Numbered from the stretch's first letter, positions 45,217 through 55,390 are shown. The stretch: 64,000 nucleotides of DNA from Acidovorax sp. 69 (GCF_002797445.1 NZ_PGEP01000001.1:2728501-2792500), one strand, 5' to 3'. Notes: a model not told the origin generated them from the sequence alone. Numbers and translations are program-made.

Positions 45217-46479
45217 ATGCAAGCCACCCTGGTCGCCCCTGACGCCAGCGCCACGCAAGACAGCGCACCTGGCGCACTGCGCAAGGCCCTCTCTCTCGCC
45301 GAATCCCGGCGCAAATGGCGGGCCTTTGCGTTGACCTTGCCCTTGCTGGTGTTTTTGCTGCTCACCCTGCTGGTGCCCATCGTGGCACTGCTGCAGCGCG
45401 CTGTAGAAAACCCCGAAGTGGCCAACGCCCTGCCGGCCACGATACGCGCGCTGGACGGCTGGGACCGCAAGGACGCCCCAGCTGCCAGTGCCTACGCTGC
45501 CCTGGTGCAAGACCTGGGCCGCTTGCCCGACAACTCGGACGCCGGTGCCCTGGCCCGCAGGCTCAACACCGAAGTGCCCGGCGCGCGTTCGCTCATCATG
45601 GGCGCCTACCGCGCCCTGCCCATCGAAGGAACGCCAGAGGCGATCCGCGCGCAGCTTCTGGAGAAAGACGCCCGTTGGGCCGAGGCCCCGCTGTGGCAAA
45701 CCATTGCCAAAAACGGCGCCCGCTGGACCCCCGACTACCTGCTGGCATCCGTCGACCTGCAGCGTGATGCACAGGGCCACGTGGAGCGCATGCCCGAGGA
45801 GCAGCGTGCGTTTGGCGGCATCTTGCTGCGCACCTTTCACATCAGCCTGGTCGTCACGCTGGTATGCCTGCTGCTGGCCTACCCGCTGGCCTGGTGGCTG
45901 GCGACGCTGCCCGCACGCACGGCCAATGTGCTGATGATTCTGGTCTTGGTCCCGTTCTGGACATCCATCCTGGTGCGGGTGGCTGCCTGGATCGTGCTGC
46001 TGCAATCCGAGGGCCTGGTCAACCGGGGCCTGATGGGCCTGGGTGTTATCAGCGAGCCGCTGGCGCTGCTGTTCAATCGCACAGGCGTGGTGATCGCCAT
46101 GGTCCACATCCTGCTGCCGTTCATGATCCTGCCGCTGTACAGCGTGATGAAAAGCGTGCCACCCACTTACCTGCGCGCCGCCGTGTCACTGGGTAGCTCG
46201 CCGCTGGCCGCGTTCTTTCGGGTGTATGTGCCGCAAACCTACCCTGGCATTGGTGCAGGCGCGCTGCTGGTATTCATCCTGTCAATCGGCTACTACGTGA
46301 CGCCCGCGCTGCTGGGCGGGGCCGATGACCAGATGCTCAGCTACTACATCGCCCGCTACACCAATGTGGAAGTGAACTGGGGCATGGCCTGCGCACTGGG
46401 CGCACTGCTGCTCACCGCCACGCTGGTCTTGTACGGCGTTTACCGCCGCATTGGCAAAGCCGAATTGAGTCTGGGCTGA
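45217..46479 (+). CDS. potB: ABC transporter permease (PotB-like) with large loop
   Basis: 420 residues. TM1 near 35-55, then a soluble segment of about 125 residues before the main membrane domain (TFHISLVVTLVCLLLAYPLA). The EAA-type loop is LRAAVSLGSSPLAAFFRVYVP. The long first periplasmic loop is unusual compared with E. coli PotB but I recall it in betaproteobacterial polyamine-type permeases. Works with the PotC-like permease and the ATPase upstream. Confidence 0.86.
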   Translation: MQATLVAPDASATQDSAPGALRKALSLAESRRKWRAFALTLPLLVFLLLTLLVPIVALLQRAVENPEVANALPATIRALDGWDRKDAPAASAYAALVQDLGRLPDNSDAGALARRLNTEVPGARSLIMGAYRALPIEGTPEAIRAQLLEKDARWAEAPLWQTIAKNGARWTPDYLLASVDLQRDAQGHVERMPEEQRAFGGILLRTFHISLVVTLVCLLLAYPLAWWLATLPARTANVLMILVLVPFWTSILVRVAAWIVLLQSEGLVNRGLMGLGVISEPLALLFNRTGVVIAMVHILLPFMILPLYSVMKSVPPTYLRAAVSLGSSPLAAFFRVYVPQTYPGIGAGALLVFILSIGYYVTPALLGGADDQMLSYYIARYTNVEVNWGMACALGALLLTATLVLYGVYRRIGKAELSLG

Positions 46480-46510
46480 TCACTCCCTCCAAAGCTGAAA
46501 GTCGCTCACC

Positions 46511-47329
46511 ATGTTTCGCCTGCCCCAATTCCCCCTGTACGCCACCTTGGCCGACAAGCTCGGCTGGTGGGCCGTGCGCGCGCTTTGCGTGTCCGTGCTG
46601 GTGTTCCTGCTGGCCCCCATCCTGGTGATGGTGCCGCTGTCGTTCTCCGAGAGTTCTTTCCTGGCCTATCCCATCCATGGCTGGTCGCTCAAGTGGTACC
46701 AGCACCTGTTTGAGTCGCCTGAATGGGCACGCGCCACACGCAACAGCTTCATCGTGGCACCTGCGGCCACTTTCATTGCCACCGTGCTGGGCACGCTGGC
46801 AGCAGTGGGGCTGTCGCGGGCAGACTTCCGCTTCAAGGGCCTGCTAATGGGCATCTTGATTGCGCCCATGGTGGTGCCCATCATCGTGGTGGGCGTGGCC
46901 ACCTACCTGTACTTTGCACCGCTGGGGCTGGCCGACAGCTACTTCGGACTCATCATCGTGCACGCCGCGCTGGGTGCACCGTTTGTGCTGACCACGGTGC
47001 TGGCTACCCTGGCAGGCTTCAACCACAACCTGGTGCGCGCCTCGCTCAGCCTGGGCGAGACACCCTTCCACACCTTCTTTCGCATCACCCTGCCGGTGAT
47101 TGCGCCAGGCGTGATCTCGGGGGCGCTGTTTGCGTTTGCCACCTCGTTCGATGAAGTGGTTGTCACCCTGTTTCTGGCCGGCGCCGATCAGTCCACGCTG
47201 CCACGACAGATGTTCAACGGCATTCGCGAGAACATTTCCCCCACCATAGCGGCGGTGGCCACGCTGCTCATTCTGTTCACCACCAGCCTGCTGCTGGCGT
47301 TGGAATGGTTGCGCGGCCGCCGTGCCTGA
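46511..47329 (+). CDS. potC: ABC transporter permease (PotC-like)
   Basis: 272 residues with six hydrophobic helices. The EAA loop LVRASLSLGETPFHTFFRIT is followed by LPVIAPGVISGALFAFATSF and DEVVVTLFLAGADQSTLP, typical of PotC. It completes the transporter with potA, potD and potB upstream, all on one strand with small gaps. Confidence 0.88.
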   Translation: MFRLPQFPLYATLADKLGWWAVRALCVSVLVFLLAPILVMVPLSFSESSFLAYPIHGWSLKWYQHLFESPEWARATRNSFIVAPAATFIATVLGTLAAVGLSRADFRFKGLLMGILIAPMVVPIIVVGVATYLYFAPLGLADSYFGLIIVHAALGAPFVLTTVLATLAGFNHNLVRASLSLGETPFHTFFRITLPVIAPGVISGALFAFATSFDEVVVTLFLAGADQSTLPRQMFNGIRENISPTIAAVATLLILFTTSLLLALEWLRGRRA

Positions 47330-47381
47330 CGGAGCCGCAGCAGGTGCCACCTTGGCGACCGGCACTGCGGCACCACCCGTG

Positions 47382-47396
47382 CTAGCCTTTGGCTAG
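47382..47396. promoter_or_regulatory. Short inverted repeat before gabD
   Basis: CTAGCC-TTT-GGCTAG, a perfect 6-bp dyad with a 3-bp centre, 79 bp before gabD. It could be a regulator site or a weak hairpin between potC and gabD; no T run follows. Confidence 0.3.
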
Positions 47397-47474
47397 ATGC
47401 CTGCCCATCGGCAAGCCCCTCTCTTTTCTGTTCGTCTTTTCCCTCGTCACGCCACCTCTTCTGGAAGCATTCCC

Positions 47475-48965
47475 ATGGACATGAAGACCTCCCCCCTCGC
47501 CCAACTCAACGACCCCACCCTGCTCAAGACCGACGGCCTCATCAACGGCCAGTGGGTGGCAGGCAGCAGCCGCTTTGACGTGAACGACCCGGCCACAGGC
47601 TTGAAGCTGGCCGACGTGGCCAACCTGGGCCCGGCCGATGCGGAGGCCGCCATCGCCGCCGCCAATGCAGCCTGGGGCCCCTGGAAGACCAAGACGGCCA
47701 AGGAGCGCAGCATCATCCTGCGCAAATGGTTCGACCTGCTCATGGCGCACCAGGACGACCTGGGCCGCATCATGACGGCCGAGCAAGGCAAGCCGCTGGC
47801 CGAAGCCAAGGGCGAAGTCGCCTACGGCGCAAGCTTTGTGGAATGGTTTGCCGAAGAGGCCAAGCGCATCAACGGCGAGACCCTGCCGCAGTTCGACAAC
47901 AGCCGCCGCCTGCTGGTCCTCAAGCAGCCCATCGGCGTATGCGCGGCCATCACACCGTGGAACTTCCCGCTGGCCATGATCACGCGCAAGGTGGCACCCG
48001 CCCTGGCCGCTGGCTGCCCAGTGGTCATCAAGCCCGCCGAGCTCACACCGCTCACAGCCCTGGCTGCGGCCGAGCTGGCCCTGCGCGCTGGTATCCCCGC
48101 GGGTGTGTTCAACATCCTGCCCGCTGACAGCGACAACTCGATCGCCATCGGCAAGGTGCTGTGCGCGAGCGATGTGGTGCGCCACATCAGCTTCACGGGC
48201 AGCACCGAAGTGGGTCGCATCCTGATGGCACAGTCGGCCCCCACGGTCAAGAAGATGTCGCTGGAGCTGGGCGGCAATGCGCCCTTCATCGTGTTCGACG
48301 ACGCCGACATCGACAGCGCCGTGGAAGGCGCATTCGCCAGCAAATACCGCAACGCGGGCCAGACCTGCGTGTGCACCAACCGCTTTTATGTGCAAGAAGG
48401 CGTGTACGAAGAGTTCGTGGCCAAGTTTGCCGCCAAGGTCAAAACCGCCAAGGTGGGCAATGGCTTTGAAACTGGCGTGAACCAGGGCCCGCTGATCGAG
48501 GAAGCCGCCCTGGCCAAGGTGCAGCGCCATGTGGACGACGCCATTGCCAAGGGCGGCCAGGTGGTGGCGGGTGGCCAGCGCCTGAAAAGCCTGGGCTCGG
48601 GGCAGTTCTTTGAGCCCACCGTCATCGCCAACGCCTCGGCCGACATGCTGTGCGCACGCGAGGAAACCTTCGGCCCCTTCGCCCCCGTGTTCAAGTTCAA
48701 GACCGAACAAGAAGCCATCGACGCCGCCAACAACACCGAGTTCGGCCTGGCCAGCTACTTCTACAGCCGCGACGTGGGCCGCATCTTCCGCGTGACCGAG
48801 GCGCTGGAATACGGCATGGTGGGCGCCAACGTGGGCATCCTGGCCACCGAGCACGTGCCCTTTGGCGGCGTCAAGCAGTCGGGCTTGGGCCGCGAGGGCT
48901 CGCACTACGGCATGGACGACTACGTGGAGATCAAGTACTTGTGCCTGGGCGACATCCAGAAGTGA
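47475..48965 (+). CDS. gabD: Succinate-semialdehyde dehydrogenase
   Basis: 496 residues of the aldehyde dehydrogenase family. Conserved ITPWNFPLAMITRKVAPALA, GSTEVGRIL, the glutamate in LELGGNAPFIVF and the catalytic Cys in NAGQTCVCTNRF; TITGWNLG-type C-terminal FGGVKQSGLGREG closes the site. GabD oxidises succinic semialdehyde to succinate. The length and the NAGQTCVC context match GabD. It may also handle 2-oxoglutarate semialdehyde from the hydroxyproline island, which has no dehydrogenase of its own (inference). Confidence 0.87.
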   Translation: MDMKTSPLAQLNDPTLLKTDGLINGQWVAGSSRFDVNDPATGLKLADVANLGPADAEAAIAAANAAWGPWKTKTAKERSIILRKWFDLLMAHQDDLGRIMTAEQGKPLAEAKGEVAYGASFVEWFAEEAKRINGETLPQFDNSRRLLVLKQPIGVCAAITPWNFPLAMITRKVAPALAAGCPVVIKPAELTPLTALAAAELALRAGIPAGVFNILPADSDNSIAIGKVLCASDVVRHISFTGSTEVGRILMAQSAPTVKKMSLELGGNAPFIVFDDADIDSAVEGAFASKYRNAGQTCVCTNRFYVQEGVYEEFVAKFAAKVKTAKVGNGFETGVNQGPLIEEAALAKVQRHVDDAIAKGGQVVAGGQRLKSLGSGQFFEPTVIANASADMLCAREETFGPFAPVFKFKTEQEAIDAANNTEFGLASYFYSRDVGRIFRVTEALEYGMVGANVGILATEHVPFGGVKQSGLGREGSHYGMDDYVEIKYLCLGDIQK

Positions 48966-48984
48966 CCGGCGCGTGGGCAGCTTC

Positions 48985-49052
48985 TATTTGATATGTTTTT
49001 GATAGCTGCTAGCGCTTATTGAATAAGCGCTAGCAGCCAAAAACGCTTCAAA
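48985..49052 (+). repeat. Palindromic AT-rich repeat, copy R8, with perfect 16-bp hairpin
   Basis: The best-preserved dyad of the family: GCTGCTAGCGCTTATT (49005-49020) and its exact complement AATAAGCGCTAGCAGC (49022-49037) around a single G, then CCAAAAACG and CTTCAAAAAAT. It follows gabD and supplies the stop codon of the decayed minus-strand gene next to it. It can act as a transcription terminator or RNA-stabilising stem. Confidence 0.85.
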
Positions 49053-49270
49053 AAATCAACATCGTCAGCGACACCCACAGGCCCGGATTCACACTCACTT
49101 CGACAATGCGCACCTGCTGGTTGTCGAGGTCCTGCCCCAGCCATTCAGTGGTGGTGACCAGGGGGGCCAGCAAGGCCCCGCAGAACAACGCGATGCTGCA
49201 TGCATGCCACAGAAACGCGCACCCAGTGGCTCCAAGCAGGCTGTAGAGATAGGTTGCTTGGACTTGTCAT
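49048..49270 (-). pseudogene. Decayed small membrane-protein gene
   Basis: From ATG 49270 (AAAGGA 5 bp upstream) the frame MTSPSNLSLQPAWSHWVRVS stops after 41 codons. The neighbouring frame reads a plausible hydrophobic segment (YSLLGATGCAFLWHACSIAL, then FCGALLAPLV) and runs on as TEWLGQDLDNQQVRIVEVSV to a stop in repeat R8. One base change of frame would join the two. The second frame's end recalls the start of rhodanese-type proteins (EWLxQxLD..RIVEVSV), though that would not explain the hydrophobic part. Not identified with confidence. Confidence 0.35.
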
Positions 49271-49426
49271 TGGCGTCCTTTCGATGTCTTTAAAGCGCCT
49301 GCCCAGCGCAGCTGGTGAAAGGAATTTGGGGCCCGACGCCAATCAGCCCAGCCAACCAGTTCAGCAATGAATATGCATTTTGCGTACTTGCACCAAGCGC
49401 GCTCCAGACGGCCGGCGGATGCTGCC

Positions 49427-49432
49427 TATAAT
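49427..49432 (+). promoter_or_regulatory. -10 element of the tRNA-Gly gene
   Basis: Perfect TATAAT 10 bp before the tRNA 5' end; no good -35 hexamer at the usual distance. Confidence 0.5.
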
Positions 49433-49442
49433 CCACAGCGTC

Positions 49443-49516
49443 GCGGGTGTAGTTCAATGGTAGAACGGCAGCTTCCCAAGCTTCATACGAGGGTTCGATT
49501 CCCTTCACCCGCTCCA
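49443..49516 (+). tRNA. glyU: tRNA-Gly (anticodon CCC)
   Basis: 74 nt including an encoded CCA. The acceptor stem GCGGGTG pairs with CACCCGC, the D arm is AGTTCAATGGTAGAACG-like, the anticodon loop TTCCCAA gives anticodon CCC, and the T arm is GAGGGTTCGATTCCCTT. It is nearly the same as E. coli glyU as I recall it. Followed by an intrinsic terminator. Confidence 0.95.
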
Positions 49517-49523
49517 AATACAG

Positions 49524-49558
49524 AACCTGCCTTGCAAAAATGTCTGGCAGGTTTTTTT
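49524..49558 (+). terminator. Intrinsic terminator of tRNA-Gly
   Basis: AACCTGCC (49524-49531) pairs with GGCAGGTT (49546-49553), with a 14-nt loop, followed by a run of seven T at 49552-49558. Confidence 0.85.
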
Positions 49559-49578
49559 ATGGCACTCGCCGGGGCCAC

Positions 49579-51627
49579 TCAGCCTTTGAGCTGTGGGGCG
49601 GCCGTTGCGGAAAGCCTGGCTGTGCTAGACAGCTGGGCGGCATATGCCGGAGAAGTTGCAGCATCCTGCCCCAGGTTGAAGCGTGCGATTGCCGTCACCA
49701 TCTGCTCTGCCTGCACCTGCAAGCTGCTGGCTGCGGCAGCCATTTCCTCCACCAGGGCAGCATTTTGCTGCGTGGTCTGATCCAACTGGGTAACCGCCTC
49801 GCCCACCTGGCCCACGCCGGCGGTTTGCTCATTGCTGGCGGCGCTGATCTCCGAGACCATGTCTGCCACGCGCTGGATGGAGCTGACCACCTCCTGCATC
49901 GTACTGCCCGCCTGATCGGCAAGCACCGAGCCCTGCTGCACCATAGCGCTGCTCGCCCCTATCAGCTCCTTGATGGCCTTGGCTTCTGCGGCCGTGCGCT
50001 GAGCCAGGTTGCGCACTTCGGCGGCTACCACCGCAAAACCGCGGCCTTGCTCACCCGCGCGGGCCGCCTCAACTGCAGCGTTGAGCGCCAGGATGTTGGT
50101 CTGAAAAGCAATACCGTCAATCACACCAATGATGTCGGCAATCTTCTGGCTGCTGCTATTGATCTCCTGCATGGTGTGGACTACTTTGGACACCACCTCG
50201 CCACCCTGCTGCGCGACGCGGCTGGCCCCGACTGCGAGCTGGTTGGCTTGGCCGGCACTGCCCGCGTTATGGCGGATGGTGGCGCCCAGTTGCTCCATGC
50301 TGGCCGCCGTTTGCTCCAAAGCACTGGCCTGACTTTCGGTGCGGCCCGACAAGTCCTGGTTGCCTTGCGCGATCTCCGTGCTGGCGGCCGACACGCTATC
50401 AGCACTGGCGCGAACCGTGCTCAGGCTTTCGACCAGGCGAACCCGAAAACCCTCCATGGCCTGGGCCAAGGCTCCAATTTCGTCGCTGGAGCGGATCGAC
50501 ACGGTGTGGCTCAGATCACCCTGTGCCAGGTAGCCAAGGGCCGTGCTCAGCTGCTGTACCGGTGCGCCCACCAATCGACGTGTGGCCGCCACCAGCACCA
50601 CGGTAAGCAGTACCAGTGCCACCGCCACACCCAACCAGAGCCAAGTGAGCACACTGCGCGCTTCGCTCATCATTTCCCCCAAAGGGGCCTCGGCAACAAT
50701 GGCCCAATTCCAGGGTTTGTAGTGCTGCACGGCCACATAACGCGTGGCAGTGTCGCCTTCGCCACTGCGTCGCGGCGACCAGCCCGACTCCAGATCGCCA
50801 GACTGCCCAACCGCAGCCAACGAAGCCAGCCAGGCCTTGGCGTTGTCGTCCTTGTCATCCACCTTCAGGGATTTACCAACACCCGGCAGCCCGAAAACAC
50901 TGCCCCGCGCGGGGCCCGATGAGAGATTGACGGCATAGACCGCACCTGTGGTGAACAGCTTCTGTCCCGCCATCACGGTGTCTAGCTTGCCCAAAATAGC
51001 CCCCATGTCAGAGCCAATGAACAAGATTCCGATGGTGCGATTGCCGTCGCGAATGGGCTCGTACACGGTCATGTACTCGCGGCCAAACAGGCTGGCACGG
51101 CCGATATAGGTTTTGCCCTCGTTCATCAGCGCGTAGGCGGGGTGTTTGCGGTCCAGCAGGGTCTTGTAGGCGCGCTCGCCATCCTGCTTTTTCAGGGACG
51201 TGGTCACACGGATGAAGTCGTCTCCCGTGCGCGCAAAAATCGTAGCCACGGCACCTACGCTGTCCTTGGAAAAACGGTCCACCACTTCAAAATCACCGTT
51301 GACGGCAGCCCCCTGGAACGACAGCAAGGCTTCGGGTTTGCCATCGGCCCCTGGCGCCTCGGCCACGGTGAACTGGCCCGGAAAATTCGCCTTGAACAGG
51401 GTGAAGTCCCTCTTGGCCTGGTCTTGCGCCGTTTCGTCGAAGGTCTGCACCAGGGTGCTCACCTGGGCGGCATATTGCATGGCATCGCCACGCGCCAGGC
51501 GGCCAAAGTCTTTCCAGAGCAGGCCACTGACGCTGCCCATCGTGACCAGCAAGACCACCAACAGACTGACCAAAGCGGTGAAGGAGAGCTTGAAGGCCAC
51601 TGAATGTTGGTTTTTTGAGGGAGTCAT
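49579..51627 (-). CDS. Methyl-accepting chemotaxis protein with Cache sensor
   Basis: 682 residues. TM1 near 12-32, a periplasmic Cache-type sensor to about 325 ([34 protein letters not shown]; a second unit ending [17 protein letters not shown]), TM2 near 330-350, HAMP, and a signalling domain from about 420 with the hairpin tip [20 protein letters not shown]. GKTYxGxAxLFGxxY is the Cache_3-Cache_2 pattern. It is the only chemotaxis gene in the window, so an orphan receptor. The ligand is unknown. Confidence 0.92.
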   Translation of the reverse strand: MTPSKNQHSVAFKLSFTALVSLLVVLLVTMGSVSGLLWKDFGRLARGDAMQYAAQVSTLVQTFDETAQDQAKRDFTLFKANFPGQFTVAEAPGADGKPEALLSFQGAAVNGDFEVVDRFSKDSVGAVATIFARTGDDFIRVTTSLKKQDGERAYKTLLDRKHPAYALMNEGKTYIGRASLFGREYMTVYEPIRDGNRTIGILFIGSDMGAILGKLDTVMAGQKLFTTGAVYAVNLSSGPARGSVFGLPGVGKSLKVDDKDDNAKAWLASLAAVGQSGDLESGWSPRRSGEGDTATRYVAVQHYKPWNWAIVAEAPLGEMMSEARSVLTWLWLGVAVALVLLTVVLVAATRRLVGAPVQQLSTALGYLAQGDLSHTVSIRSSDEIGALAQAMEGFRVRLVESLSTVRASADSVSAASTEIAQGNQDLSGRTESQASALEQTAASMEQLGATIRHNAGSAGQANQLAVGASRVAQQGGEVVSKVVHTMQEINSSSQKIADIIGVIDGIAFQTNILALNAAVEAARAGEQGRGFAVVAAEVRNLAQRTAAEAKAIKELIGASSAMVQQGSVLADQAGSTMQEVVSSIQRVADMVSEISAASNEQTAGVGQVGEAVTQLDQTTQQNAALVEEMAAAASSLQVQAEQMVTAIARFNLGQDAATSPAYAAQLSSTARLSATAAPQLKG

Positions 51628-51825
51628 CTGGTGCTTTTCTGTAACTTATGCATCGCTGTGCATAAAAAAGCAGTCAAGTTACCCTATATGGGTAGGAAGA
51701 CCAAACCAAGGCCAGCTCTATGGCCTTTGAATACATAGGGAAAACCCTTGTAAAAAGCATTCCAATGCGGCACTGCCCCGGCATGGGCCGCCCGCGACTG
51801 TCTGCGCGCTGGGCCGACAGGGCGC

Positions 51826-52734
51826 TCAGGGGAGGTTCAACGACTGCCTACTCTCAAAGACCCGGTGCTCCCCCGTGAGCGGATCCATGAACTCCAGCGA
51901 CCGTGCCAACAGTTGGAGTGGCCGCGAGTAATCACCTTCGGGCGGGTCGTTGACGACCGGATAAAACGGATCATTGCGCAACGGCAAGCCCAGGGCAGCC
52001 ATGTGCACCCGCAGCTGATGGCGCTTGCCCGTGATGGGAGACAGACGGTAGCGTGCCCAGCCCCCTGCCACCTCCACAACCTGCATGTGGGTATGGCTGT
52101 TGGGCTCTCCGGGCGCTTCCTGCATACGAAAGAACTGGGGACTTTCTTCCATGCGACTGGTGTGTTCGCGTGGGAAGCGCACATCCGCCCGCCAAGGGGC
52201 AATCGCGTCGTAGTGCTTGGTGATCTCCCGATCACGGAACAACGCCTGGTACACGCCGCGCGTGCGCTGCTGCACAGAGAGCATGACCAGTCCGGCCGTG
52301 TCGCGGTCAATGCGGTGCAGTGGTGATAGTTCTGGCAATCCCAGTTGGCGTTTGAGCCGCACCAGCAGCGTGTTGTGCAGGTAGTGGCCTGACGGCGTGA
52401 CGGGCATGAAGTGCGGCTTGTCGGCCACCACAAGATGTTCGTCGCGGTACACCACCGTCTCGCTGAAGGGCAGCGCTGGCTCTGCCGACAGGCTTCGGTA
52501 GTAGTACAGGCGCAGGCTGCCTTCAAACGGCCGCTCGGGCGCCACAACCTGCCCGCGCTCATCCACCACCTCGCCCGCCAGCATGCGCTGGCACCATTCC
52601 TCGCGGCCCACCACTGGCAGCCGCTGCGACAGAAAGTCCAGCATGTTGCCCTGCCCGTGTGTGGGCAGGGCAACACAACTGGGGCTCACCCCATCGCGCA
52701 CGGGCATGACCTGGGGGTGGCGGGGGTTGTGCAT
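51826..52734 (-). CDS. RluA-family pseudouridine synthase
   Basis: 302 residues. The catalytic motif HRIDRDTAGLVML holds the aspartate; YRDEHLVVADKPHFMPVTPS and the C-terminal RLSPITGKRHQLRVHMAALG are RluA blocks. There is no clear S4 domain at the N terminus, which points to the RluA/TruC-like groups acting on rRNA or tRNA. The exact uridine target cannot be read from sequence. Single gene, divergent from the AsmA gene. Confidence 0.87.
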   Translation of the reverse strand: MHNPRHPQVMPVRDGVSPSCVALPTHGQGNMLDFLSQRLPVVGREEWCQRMLAGEVVDERGQVVAPERPFEGSLRLYYYRSLSAEPALPFSETVVYRDEHLVVADKPHFMPVTPSGHYLHNTLLVRLKRQLGLPELSPLHRIDRDTAGLVMLSVQQRTRGVYQALFRDREITKHYDAIAPWRADVRFPREHTSRMEESPQFFRMQEAPGEPNSHTHMQVVEVAGGWARYRLSPITGKRHQLRVHMAALGLPLRNDPFYPVVNDPPEGDYSRPLQLLARSLEFMDPLTGEHRVFESRQSLNLP

Positions 52735-52936
52735 GGTGCGCGAATTCTAGGGCGCGCCAGCACGGTTCATCGGCTGTAGGACATGAGCGCCAGTTGCGCC
52801 GACACAGCCACATGGCGCGCCGATGCGGGCTAGCATCCAACAACCAAGCCGCAATGCCGAGCTGGCAGGCGCTGTGCCCCACACATTCATGCGCAGCAAG
52901 TGCCCAGTGGAATACGGCCAAGACCCACCATCGTTC

Positions 52937-55258
52937 ATGTCACCCATACCCGCATCTCCCAATCCTCCTGCTGCTCAACCTGGCCCTGTCACCACCACCG
53001 CCTTCCCGTTGCCTGCACCGGGTATTTGGCGGCGTATCACGCACGGGGCCCTGTGGGCTGCAGGGCTGCTGGCTGCGCTGCTGGTGGCGCTGGGTGTCTT
53101 GCTGGCATGGATCGACTGGAACCGCGCGAAGCCTTGGGTCAATGACACCGTGAGCAAAGTCACAGGACGGCACTTTGCCATTCAAGGCGATTTGTCTGCG
53201 GCATGGCACTGGCCCCAGCCCCTGGAAGAGGGATGGCAGCGCTGGGTACCTGGTGTCACGGTGACTGCCGAACGCCTGGTGATGGGAAACCCCGCCGGGT
53301 TCACACTCCCTTTTCCGCATGCTGCAGGCAAAACGCCGCCCAAAGGCCAACTCCGCGCTCCGCTGGCATCCAAAGAGGCCGACACCCATGCAACCACCTT
53401 GGCCCGTATTGGCGGCGCCACCGCTACCGTGCGCCTGTTGCCATTGTTGGTAAAACATCTGTCGATTGACACGCTCAAACTCACCGGGCCCCAGGTGACT
53501 TTGGCCCGGAGCGCCGATGGCGTCGATAACTGGCACTTTGATCGCAAGGATGGTCCCAAGAGCGGTTGGAGCTTTGATATCGACCAGTTGGTGGTGAATG
53601 AGGGCGTACTCGCTTATGCCGATGGCGTGAAAGACCTGGACCTGCGGGCGCACATTGATACCACGGCGCCCTTGGCCCCCACAGACGCAGCGACCCAGGC
53701 CTTGGCCAGCGCAGCCGACCCGACGACAACACCTGCAGCAAAGGCTGCACCCGGCATACAAAACCAAAGTGCAGCGACCACACCTTATGGCTTGCGCTTC
53801 GAGATCCGGGGCCGCTATGCCAAGGCACAGATCGAGGGCCGAGGACGTGCGGGCCAGGTCATTAGCCTGCGCAACAAGGTGGTGAACTACCCGCTACAGG
53901 TCGACGCCAGTGCAGGCAGCGTGGCCCTGTCGGCCGAGGGGGTGCTGGCCAACCCGGGAGCCCTCTCGGGGCTGGACTTCCAAGTGTCTCTCAAGGGTGG
54001 CAGCATGGCCGACCTGTACGACCTGACAGGGCTGGTGCTGCCCAACACCCCTGCGTTTGCCACGCGCGGGCGGCTGACCGGCAGCCTGGAACCCGAACGC
54101 GCCGTGTGGGAGTACAACGATTTTCGCGGCAAGGTGGGCCAGAGCGATCTGCAAGGGTCGCTGAAATACACCTCCGGCAAACCACGTCCCCGGCTCACCG
54201 GCACCATGACCTCCAACCAGTTGCGCCTGGCAGACCTGGGACCGACGATTGGCACCCGCCAGTCCGGCAACACCCCACGCAGCCGCAGCCAGGGCGGCAA
54301 GGTACTGCCAGACTCGCAATTTGCGGCCGAGCGGTGGAATGCCATGGACATGGACATGGTGTTCAAGGGCCGTCACATCATCCGCCCCGAGAGTCTGCCC
54401 CTGCAGGACTTGAGCGTGCACGCCGTGATGGAAAACGCGCAGCTCAAGCTGGCACCGCTCACGTTCGGCGTGGCAGAGGGGAAAATCGATTCGCAGGTGA
54501 GCATTGACGGGCGTACCGCTCCTTTGACGGCCCAGATACGCGGCACCGTGCAGGGCTTGCAGCTCTCGGCCCTGTTCCCCAAGGTACAGCTCATGAAAAA
54601 AAGCTTGGGCCACATGGACGGGGCCATTGCCCTGAAGAGCTCAGGCAACAGCATGGCCGGATTGCTGGGCCATGGCACCGGCGAAATGCGTTTGTATGTG
54701 CGCGACGGCACGTTGAGCAAGCAGATGCTGGACCTGGCGGCGCTCAATGTGGGCAGTATTGTTGTAGGCAAGCTCTTTGGCGAAAACAAAGAGGTGCGCC
54801 TGCGCTGCGCCGTGGCTGACTTCACGGTGGTGGATGGCCTGGCCACCACACGCATCGTGAAGATGAGCACCGACGACGCGGTGGTGGAGGCCACAGGCAC
54901 CATCGACCTGGGTACCGAGGCCATGAACCTGCGCATCAAGCCCGAGTCGTTGCAATGGAAATTCTTCTCGCTGCGCTCACCCCTGTATGTCAAAGGCACC
55001 TTTGCGAACCCCGATGTCGGCGTGGAACCCGGCCCGCTGCTGCTGCGCGCGGGCGCCGCAGTCGCGGCCGCCCTGGTGGCCCCCGCCGCACTGGCACTGG
55101 TGCCGGTCACCGTGCCGGCGGCGGAAGACAACACCCCTTGCAAACCGTTGCTCGACCTGGCCCAGGAACCCGTCAAGCCCGGATACCAAGGCGCTGCGGG
55201 CACGGCATCACAGCCTGCGCGGCGGGCTGCCAGCGGCATGGCAGATCCTGCACGTTGA
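52937..55258 (+). CDS. AsmA family protein
   Basis: 773 residues from ATG 52937. A Pro-rich cytoplasmic start, one transmembrane helix near 38-60 (ALWAAGLLAALLVALGVLLA), then a long beta-rich periplasmic body with the AsmA start WVNDTVSKVTGRHFAIQGDL and the C-terminal block LGHGTGEMRLYVRDGTLSKQ, which is the AsmA_2-type end. AsmA-like proteins bridge the envelope and carry phospholipids to the outer membrane. A longer start at 52823 is possible but starts with low-complexity sequence. Confidence 0.87.
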   Translation: MSPIPASPNPPAAQPGPVTTTAFPLPAPGIWRRITHGALWAAGLLAALLVALGVLLAWIDWNRAKPWVNDTVSKVTGRHFAIQGDLSAAWHWPQPLEEGWQRWVPGVTVTAERLVMGNPAGFTLPFPHAAGKTPPKGQLRAPLASKEADTHATTLARIGGATATVRLLPLLVKHLSIDTLKLTGPQVTLARSADGVDNWHFDRKDGPKSGWSFDIDQLVVNEGVLAYADGVKDLDLRAHIDTTAPLAPTDAATQALASAADPTTTPAAKAAPGIQNQSAATTPYGLRFEIRGRYAKAQIEGRGRAGQVISLRNKVVNYPLQVDASAGSVALSAEGVLANPGALSGLDFQVSLKGGSMADLYDLTGLVLPNTPAFATRGRLTGSLEPERAVWEYNDFRGKVGQSDLQGSLKYTSGKPRPRLTGTMTSNQLRLADLGPTIGTRQSGNTPRSRSQGGKVLPDSQFAAERWNAMDMDMVFKGRHIIRPESLPLQDLSVHAVMENAQLKLAPLTFGVAEGKIDSQVSIDGRTAPLTAQIRGTVQGLQLSALFPKVQLMKKSLGHMDGAIALKSSGNSMAGLLGHGTGEMRLYVRDGTLSKQMLDLAALNVGSIVVGKLFGENKEVRLRCAVADFTVVDGLATTRIVKMSTDDAVVEATGTIDLGTEAMNLRIKPESLQWKFFSLRSPLYVKGTFANPDVGVEPGPLLLRAGAAVAAALVAPAALALVPVTVPAAEDNTPCKPLLDLAQEPVKPGYQGAAGTASQPARRAASGMADPAR

Positions 55259-55390
55259 TGGCCTCCTGGGCAGACGGCAACGGGGGAGGCATTGCCCTGC
55301 TCCCTCGCCCCTCATGGCGGACAAGACGCGAAAGAATGCCCTCTTGCACCATGGCGCCGGCCCTCTGCATGAAATTTACCAACATCTGGT

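Noticed and set aside
44061..45470. 469-codon minus-strand ORF opposite the PotD-like gene
   Set aside because: Antisense to a clear secreted binding protein; no start context or motif.
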